The notes under the pieces were generated by a model. The model did no database searches. It had not been told where the DNA came from and saw only the letters and a program-made list of their open reading frames with translations. Below are positions 58,824-64,000 of a DNA stretch of 64,000 bases, one piece after another. Every line of letters starts with the position of its first letter. Within the stretch, counting starts at the first letter, position 1. Source of the DNA: CAJINA01 sp964636125 (GTDB taxonomy: Bacteria > Desulfobacterota > Desulfobacteria > Desulfobacterales > CAJINA01); NCBI GenBank assembly GCA_964636125.1, contig CAZWPX010000002.1, positions 1 to 64,000 on the forward strand, written 5' to 3'. Both the position numbers and the translations under genes were made by a program.

Positions 58824-60044
58824 CTACATATTCTTAACCATCGCCTGGGCGAATTCAGAACATTTTACTTCCACTGCTCCGGCCATCTGGCGGGCCAGAT
58901 CATAGGTGACGGTCTTCTGATCGATTGTTTTCAGCAGGCTGTCGCGCAGGCACTCGGCCGCCTCCTTCCAGCCCATGTGGTCCAGCATCATCGCGCCCGA
59001 CAGGATCAGAGAGCCCGGATTCACCTTGTCAAGGTCCGCGTATTTGGGCGCGGTCCCGTGGGTGGCCTCGAACAGTGCATAGCCGGCCCCGATGTTCGCT
59101 CCGGGCGCCATACCCAGACCGCCCACCATGGCCGCCAGGGCATCGGACATGTAGTCGCCGTTGAGGTTCGGCATGGCCAGGACCTCATATTCAGCCGGGC
59201 GCAGGAGAATCTGCTGAAACATGGCATCGGCAATTCTATCTTTGATGAGCAGCCGGCCGGCCGGTATCTCGCCATCAAACTCTTCCCAGAGCTTATCCTC
59301 GGTGATGATCTTGTCACCATACTCTTCGGCCAGCTCATATCCCCATTTTCGGAATGCGCCTTCGGTGAACTTCATGATGTTGCCCTTGTGGACAATGGTC
59401 ACGCTCGATTTCCCGTGCTCCAGAGCATAGTCAATGGCCATCTTGACCAGGCGGCGCGTACCTGTGCGGCTGATGGGTTTGAGCCCGATGCCGGAATCGG
59501 GCCGGATATCACGCCCCTCTTCAGCCGCAACCAGGTCTATAAGTTTTTGGGCAGCCGCTGAGCCGGCTTCCCATTCCAATCCCGCGTATACATCTTCAGT
59601 GTTCTCCCGGAAAACAATCATATCCACATCCATTGGCCGCACAACCGGACTGGGAATCCCGTCTATGTATTTAACCGGGCGCACGCAGGCAAACAGATCG
59701 AGTTCCTGCCGCAGACCGACATTGATACTCCTGATCCCTTTGCCGACCGGGGTTGTCAGCGGTCCCTTGATAGCCACCTTGTAAGTTTTAATCTGCTCAA
59801 GGGTTTCATCCGGCAGCCACTGTCCGCTGCTGTTGAAGGACTTTTCACCCGCGAGAATTTCAAGCCATTCAATCCGGCGGTCTCCGCCATATGCTGCGGC
59901 CACAGCCGCGTCGATGGCTATGCGGGTCGCTCTCCAGATATCAGGTCCGGTGCCGTCCCCTTCAATAAAAGGAATCACCGGATTATCCGGAACGACGGGA
60001 TTGCCCTGCGCATCAATCGTAATCTTCTCACCGTTGACTGGCAT
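58824..60044 (-). CDS. icd: Isocitrate dehydrogenase (NADP-type)
   Basis: A 406-aa protein of the usual bacterial Icd length. It has VIPFIEGDGTGPDIW, KGPLTTPVGKGIRSINVGLRQ with the substrate Ser/Arg, FRENTEDVYAGLEW, VTIVHKGNIMKFTEG, PNLNGDYMSDALAAMVGGLG with the metal Asp, and FEATHGTAPKYA. This converts isocitrate to 2-oxoglutarate, which can feed the glutamate synthase genes downstream. GAGGT precedes the ATG. It is 25 nt after the hydroxyproline dehydratase-like gene and separated from mvhD by a promoter and terminator. Confidence 0.96.
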   Translation of the reverse strand: MPVNGEKITIDAQGNPVVPDNPVIPFIEGDGTGPDIWRATRIAIDAAVAAAYGGDRRIEWLEILAGEKSFNSSGQWLPDETLEQIKTYKVAIKGPLTTPVGKGIRSINVGLRQELDLFACVRPVKYIDGIPSPVVRPMDVDMIVFRENTEDVYAGLEWEAGSAAAQKLIDLVAAEEGRDIRPDSGIGLKPISRTGTRRLVKMAIDYALEHGKSSVTIVHKGNIMKFTEGAFRKWGYELAEEYGDKIITEDKLWEEFDGEIPAGRLLIKDRIADAMFQQILLRPAEYEVLAMPNLNGDYMSDALAAMVGGLGMAPGANIGAGYALFEATHGTAPKYADLDKVNPGSLILSGAMMLDHMGWKEAAECLRDSLLKTIDQKTVTYDLARQMAGAVEVKCSEFAQAMVKNM

Positions 60045-60069
60045 AATTACCTCATGAAAGTTTTAATTG

Positions 60070-61107
60070 TTATCGAAATACAAACCCCTTCTGCAAAGGA
60101 TCATCCGGATCGATCCAAAATTCGTTCCGGCCCGTAAGCCAGGCGTGGCCTTCCACTTCGGGAATGATGGCTGCATGGGGTCCAAAGGTTGTTGTCTCCA
60201 CAACCCGACCCTTGAAACAGGTGCTGAGAATACTTTCAATCTCTATGGACTGGTCGATACCAAGCTCTCCCCGGGCATGGTGCAGCGCCAGCCGTCCGCT
60301 GACCCCGGTTCCGGTGGGGCAACGGTCCACTTCACCTTCCGCAAATATACAAACATTACTGCTGTGGGCATCCGCGGTATGGGGGGGGCCCACAAAGATG
60401 GTACCGTACAAAAAACTGAGATCTTTCTCAAATGGATGGTGAATCTCTCGGCTGGCCATAACAGCATTTTTGATGGCCATCCCCTTTTTAATCAGCGCAC
60501 TGTAATCTTCGGGCCTGGTGCTCAGGCCGGCATCGGCCGCATCCACGTAAGCATAGAAAGCCCCGCCAAACGCGATATCGTAGCGGATATACCCCAGGCC
60601 CGGGACATCAACACTCGCGTCCAAGGCCAGGACAAAGGACGGAACATTATGAAAATAGACGCTTGCCACCTTCTGGTCAACTATTTTAGCATAAGCGGTA
60701 ACCAGACCGGCCGGGGAATCTATCCTCACAGTGGTCACTGGTTCCTGCCGTGCCACCATCCCGGTTTCCACGGCGACAGTGGTCATGGCAATGATGCCGT
60801 GCCCGCACATGCTGCTATATCCCTCGTTATGCAGGAAGAGTACCCCGAAATCCGCTTCCGGGGATACCGGCGGCGTCACAATGCATCCGTACATATCGGC
60901 ATGCCCCCGGGGCTCCCACATAAGGGCCGTACGCAGATAATCAAAATGATCGCGCATATATCGGCGCCGGGCCAGGATGGTGTCGCCTTCCAGATCGGGC
61001 AGGCCCCCAGTGATCACCCGAAAGGGCTCGCCTTCGGTGTGGGCGTCCAGGGTGGTAATTTTCTGCCAATGGGCAGGGGGTTGATACGTTTTCATCTTGT
61101 CTAACAC
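60070..61107 (-). CDS. Proline racemase family protein, probable trans-3-hydroxy-L-proline dehydratase
   Basis: A 345-aa protein. The first catalytic Cys is present (Cys101, SMCGHGIIA). At the second site, where racemases and 4-hydroxyproline epimerases have DRSPCGTG, this protein reads DRCPTGTG, placing Thr265 in the catalytic position. Cys/Thr is the pattern known for trans-3-hydroxy-L-proline dehydratase (human L3HYPDH and bacterial homologues), which makes pyrroline-2-carboxylate. The next gene upstream (61264) resembles the reductase that turns this product into proline, supporting the call. The GTG start at 61107 has AGGAGG 8 nt upstream; an ATG at 61095 is the alternative. Confidence 0.88.
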   Translation of the reverse strand: MLDKMKTYQPPAHWQKITTLDAHTEGEPFRVITGGLPDLEGDTILARRRYMRDHFDYLRTALMWEPRGHADMYGCIVTPPVSPEADFGVLFLHNEGYSSMCGHGIIAMTTVAVETGMVARQEPVTTVRIDSPAGLVTAYAKIVDQKVASVYFHNVPSFVLALDASVDVPGLGYIRYDIAFGGAFYAYVDAADAGLSTRPEDYSALIKKGMAIKNAVMASREIHHPFEKDLSFLYGTIFVGPPHTADAHSSNVCIFAEGEVDRCPTGTGVSGRLALHHARGELGIDQSIEIESILSTCFKGRVVETTTFGPHAAIIPEVEGHAWLTGRNEFWIDPDDPLQKGFVFR

Positions 61108-61263
61108 GAGGAACGCCTCCTTTTTGGGCTACTAGACTGTAGGCTGTAAGCTTCTGGGAAGACCCTCAAATCAGGCCAAATCGGTGGTAGGCCGATCTGG
61201 TTTTCCTTCAGTCTAAACGCCTTCGGCCTAAACACCTGAATCCTGGCCTTCGGCCTGGATTCA

Positions 61264-62226
61264 TCATCCCAGATCAATGATCTGGCCAAGATTATGAGTT
61301 TCGGCCCCAGCCAGGACGGCGGCCGAGGCGGCAGCATCCTGGGCCGCCACACCTACTGATTTAAAGAAGGTGATTTCTTCCTCATTCTGCCGGCCCGGCC
61401 AGGTACCATTGACGATTTCACCGATTTCCGCATCGATTGAAGCCCCGGCCTTGATAATATCCCCGGCCTCTGCCAGGCAGGCCTCGCGGGAATCGACGAC
61501 TACCCGGGCCCGATTAACCGTCACGGCATCAATCTCCTGCATATCCGGAGTAAAGGAGCCCACGCCGGTGACATGTGTTCCGGGCTTGAGCAGGTTTCCG
61601 TCAAACAGGGGTATCGTGGCCGTCGTGGCAGCCATGATAAGGTCGGCGGCCGCAACGGCCTCGGACGAATCAGCGCCCAGCTTTACTACCGGTACCTGCT
61701 TCCAGGTGGCAACCTCAGCCGCCAGACGCTCAGCAGCAGCCGGAACCGGGTCGATGATCGCCACTTCTTCCAGCGGCCGCACTTCCAAAGCTGCCAGCAG
61801 CTGGGTACGCGCCTGCACCCCCGCTCCGAACAGGACCGCCCGGCGGGCATCTTTGCGGGCCAGCAGATCCGCTGCCAGCCCCCCGGCAGCGCCGGTCCGC
61901 AAAGCAGTGAGGCTGTCGCCGTCCATGAAGGCCAGGGGCATCCCTGTTTCCGGGTCCAGCACGAGGACGGTTGCAGCCACGGTGGGGAGACCTTTCTCCG
62001 GGTTCCCGCCGTACACCGACACCACCTTCAACACAAATTCGCCAGTCTGCTTCAAATGGGCGGGCATGATCAGCGTTACGCCCTTATCTGTGTGAAACCG
62101 GCTGCGCAGCGGAACATTGGCCTGCTGGGCAGAGAACTGGGCAAAGGCTGACCTGACAGCCGCAATGGCATTTTTCATGGGCAGCGCGGCTTTTACATCG
62201 GCTGCGGTGAGAATCCTGATTTTCAT
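61264..62226 (-). CDS. Ornithine cyclodeaminase/mu-crystallin family, probable pyrroline-2-carboxylate reductase
   Basis: A 320-aa protein from the ATG at 62226 (AAGGGA 10 nt upstream; a longer frame from 62277 lacks support). It has FMDGDSLTALRTGAAGGLAADLLAR, the Rossmann motif VLFGAGVQARTQLLAAL, ADLIMAATTATIPLF and GVGSFTPDMQEID, all typical of the OCD/mu-crystallin superfamily. LhpI-type members reduce Delta1-pyrroline-2-carboxylate to L-proline with NAD(P)H. The adjacent trans-3-hydroxyproline dehydratase-like gene makes exactly that substrate, so this function is favoured over ornithine cyclodeaminase or alanine dehydrogenase. Specificity not proven. Confidence 0.87.
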   Translation of the reverse strand: MKIRILTAADVKAALPMKNAIAAVRSAFAQFSAQQANVPLRSRFHTDKGVTLIMPAHLKQTGEFVLKVVSVYGGNPEKGLPTVAATVLVLDPETGMPLAFMDGDSLTALRTGAAGGLAADLLARKDARRAVLFGAGVQARTQLLAALEVRPLEEVAIIDPVPAAAERLAAEVATWKQVPVVKLGADSSEAVAAADLIMAATTATIPLFDGNLLKPGTHVTGVGSFTPDMQEIDAVTVNRARVVVDSREACLAEAGDIIKAGASIDAEIGEIVNGTWPGRQNEEEITFFKSVGVAAQDAAASAAVLAGAETHNLGQIIDLG

Positions 62227-62358
62227 AATGGTATTGTCCCTTAAAAGAAAGTTCCGGGTTCTGCGTTCCCCGTTCAACGTTAAAAGCTTAAAATCATAGT
62301 GGTTCCGGGTTCTGCGTTAACAACCTGGAACCTCTGAACGCTGAACCCTGAACGGTAC

Positions 62359-63066
62359 CTACACATCCAGAATATCCTTCAGTTCAGATCTGATCGCGTT
62401 CAGGTGTTTGCCGGTCCATTCTGCGGCCGCCTCACCGTCTCCGGCATCGATGTACGCCCTGATCTTCTCGGCTGTCTCTATGGATATTCGGCGATACCCG
62501 ACCGACAGCTGCCTGGTCCTGAGCCGCAGATGGTGAGCAACCACCTTGTCAAGAATCAAGCGGGTCAACTCGCACAAGATCTGATTTTCAGAAGCATCCG
62601 CCAGGGCCAGGTGAAAATCCATGTCCGCATCCAGGAAACTTTCGTATTCATCTCCGCACTGCCGCATGCTCTGTATGGCCGCCTCCAGGCTGGTAATCTT
62701 GGCAGAATCGGCTCTCTCAGCCGCCAAACGGGCAGACCGGCACTCGAGAAGTTCACGCACATCCATGAGATCCAGAATACCCCCAGCTCTAAGGGCCGCA
62801 TCGAGCTGAGATAGGGAGACATCCACCTCCGGCAGGTCTGCCTTGATATAGGTCCCGCGCCCCTGGGCCACCTCCAGATAGCCCATGACGGCCAGGGCGT
62901 TGATCGCTTCGCGCACGGAAGATCGCCCGACTCCCAAAAGTGTAGCCAATTCCCGTTGCGGCGGCAACCTGTCACCAGGGGCCAGTTCTCCGGACTTGAT
63001 CTGGCTGAGGATCTGTTCCGCCACCATTTCCGGTGCGCTGCTTTTGCGGATGGCTTTAAAGGTCAC
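62359..63066 (-). CDS. FadR/GntR family transcriptional regulator (FCD type)
   Basis: A 235-aa protein. The winged helix-turn-helix has ELAPGDRLPPQRELATLLGVGRSSVREAINALAVMGYLEVAQGRGTYI, matching the FadR subfamily closely. The FCD effector domain follows from ~85 (LMDVRELLECRSARLAAERA, ADMDFHLALADASENQILCEL with ligand-type His/Asp). The start is GTG at 63066 with AGGA 7 nt upstream. It lies between the glycyl radical enzyme and the reductase gene on the same strand, so it probably regulates this hydroxyproline-type cluster. No operator was recognised. Confidence 0.92.
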   Translation of the reverse strand: MTFKAIRKSSAPEMVAEQILSQIKSGELAPGDRLPPQRELATLLGVGRSSVREAINALAVMGYLEVAQGRGTYIKADLPEVDVSLSQLDAALRAGGILDLMDVRELLECRSARLAAERADSAKITSLEAAIQSMRQCGDEYESFLDADMDFHLALADASENQILCELTRLILDKVVAHHLRLRTRQLSVGYRRISIETAEKIRAYIDAGDGEAAAEWTGKHLNAIRSELKDILDV

Positions 63067-63111
63067 GGTTTCATCCTGTTGTTTTCTGTGATTTTTAAAC
63101 TTAGCGGAACA

Positions 63112-64000
63112 CTAGAAGTTGGCATGCTCTGTCCGCCCAATAATCTCATTCTGCAGCTCGGCTGTCAAATCGACAAAATAATCACTGTAGCCCGCCACCC
63201 TTACGATCAGGTCCCGGTAATCGTCCGGGGATAGCTGGGCTTTTTTGAGAACATCCGCACTGACCACGTTGAACTGGATATGGTGACCGTCCAGTTTGAA
63301 ATAGGACCGCACCAGGTGCATCAGTTTGGTAATACCGGTCTCATCTCCCAGGACCTGGGGGATAAATTTCTGGTTCAACAAAGTTCCCCCGGTCCGGATA
63401 TGGTCAATCTTCGCCGCGGATTTGACCACGGCCGTGGGCCCGTTGCGATCCGCACCCTGGACCGGTGAAATGCCCTCGGACAGGGGAACCCCGGCCCGGC
63501 GGCCATCCGGCAGGGCACCGATGACACTCCCGAAGTAAACGTGGCTGGTGGTCGGCAGCAGGTTGATGCGGTGCACCCCGCCCTTGGTGTTGGGCCGCCC
63601 GTTGACGGCATGGTAATAGACTTCGAAAATCGACCGCATGATATCGTCCGCGTCATCATCGTCATTGCCGTATTTCGGAGTCTCATGAATCAAGATCCGA
63701 TGCAGCTGTTCATGGCCGTCAAAATCCCGATCCAATGCCCGCAGCATCTCGTCCATGCCCACGGTCTGTTTATCGAAAACATGGCACTTGATGGCAGCCA
63801 GGGCATCGGTGAGGCTGCCCAGTCCAACTCCCTGGATGTAGGATGTATTGTAACGCGCCCCACCGTTGTTGTAATCTTGGCCCTTTTCAATGCAATCATC
63901 GATCAGCAATGACAAAAAAGGTACCGGCATATACTTGGCACTAATTCTTTCGATAACATTGTTGCCCCTGATCTTGATATCCACAAAATGGTTCAGTTGG
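63112..64000 (-). CDS. Glycyl radical enzyme, C-terminal part (cut by the window end), possibly trans-4-hydroxyproline dehydratase
   Basis: The frame stays open to the right edge, so only the last ~296 residues of a probably ~790-aa protein are visible. The glycyl radical loop RVAGYSDYFVDL is intact, with the radical Gly at codon 63190-63192, 26 codons from the stop. Upstream segments (GGARYNTSYIQGVGLGSLTDALAAIK, LPTTSHVYFGSVIGALPDGR, ISPVQGADRNGPTAV, GTLLNQKF) belong to the PFL2/dehydratase branch rather than pyruvate formate-lyase. The hydroxyproline-type neighbours suggest HypD. The active-site Cys region and the activating enzyme lie outside the window, so the substrate is uncertain. Confidence 0.85.
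   Translation of the reverse strand, partial: QLNHFVDIKIRGNNVIERISAKYMPVPFLSLLIDDCIEKGQDYNNGGARYNTSYIQGVGLGSLTDALAAIKCHVFDKQTVGMDEMLRALDRDFDGHEQLHRILIHETPKYGNDDDDADDIMRSIFEVYYHAVNGRPNTKGGVHRINLLPTTSHVYFGSVIGALPDGRRAGVPLSEGISPVQGADRNGPTAVVKSAAKIDHIRTGGTLLNQKFIPQVLGDETGITKLMHLVRSYFKLDGHHIQFNVVSADVLKKAQLSPDDYRDLIVRVAGYSDYFVDLTAELQNEIIGRTEHANF

Noticed and set aside
60067..61104. 345-codon plus-strand open frame opposite the hydroxyproline dehydratase
   Set aside because: The minus-strand protein has intact catalytic motifs; the antisense frame has none and is explained by GC-rich codon use.

Overview
The window looks like a chromosomal segment of an anaerobic member of the Desulfobacterota (a sulfate-reducer or syntroph-like relative of Desulfobacteraceae). 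This is an inference from gene content: a two-domain CoA-dehydratase activase, the metF/metV/mvhD set typical of the methyl branch of the Wood-Ljungdahl pathway, ferredoxin-type glutamate synthase parts, a glycyl radical enzyme, and a very high density of hybrid histidine kinases. GC content is moderate. I see no rRNA, tRNA, CRISPR array, transposase or origin.

Layout. (1) 219-4604: a giant acyl-CoA dehydratase activase, convergent with a response regulator. (2) 4.6-35.5 kb: a signalling and pilus island. It holds orphan receivers, a PHP-type membrane protein, an HD-GYP c-di-GMP phosphodiesterase, a soluble hybrid kinase, a V4R protein, a 1649-aa receptor with no transmitter, a 2754-aa hybrid kinase with four tandem solute-binding domains, and a GGDEF cyclase. 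It also holds a PilB-like ATPase that combines a c-di-GMP-binding MshEN domain with a C-terminal receiver, two small membrane proteins, a pilin fused to a LamG domain, a REC-HK-REC-Hpt hybrid and two more receivers. c-di-GMP synthesis, degradation and a probable effector are therefore encoded within about 23 kb. (3) 35.5-40 kb: small accessory genes (PhzF, four-helix-bundle protein, cupin, patatin, HAD, DMT exporter), separated by degenerate intergenic repeats. (4) 40-46.8 kb: a dCache sensor kinase with a small Arg-rich protein upstream, an acyl-CoA dehydrogenase with unusual active-site residues, a decayed UspA region and a polytopic membrane protein. (5) 46.9-50.5 kb: a GntR regulator divergent from an FAD oxidoreductase and an aminotransferase, with two GGTATACC operator-like palindromes between them.

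(6) 50.5-64 kb: a leftward array of metabolic genes. Transcribed in order they are a glycyl radical enzyme (cut by the window end, possibly hydroxyproline dehydratase), a FadR-type regulator, a pyrroline-2-carboxylate reductase-like protein, a trans-3-hydroxy-L-proline dehydratase-like protein, isocitrate dehydrogenase, mvhD, metV, metF, two FMN/iron-sulfur glutamate-synthase-like proteins, and a GATase-GXGXG glutamate synthase protein. This suggests hydroxyproline catabolism next to C1 and nitrogen redox metabolism. A promoter followed by an intrinsic terminator lies just before mvhD and may act as an attenuator.

The most interesting items are the pilus ATPase with both c-di-GMP and phosphoryl inputs beside a LamG-pilin; the MetFV-MvhD unit embedded with split glutamate-synthase flavoproteins; the very large multi-SBP sensors; and a 641-bp perfectly identical tract shared by two hybrid kinases, a probable gene-conversion scar.
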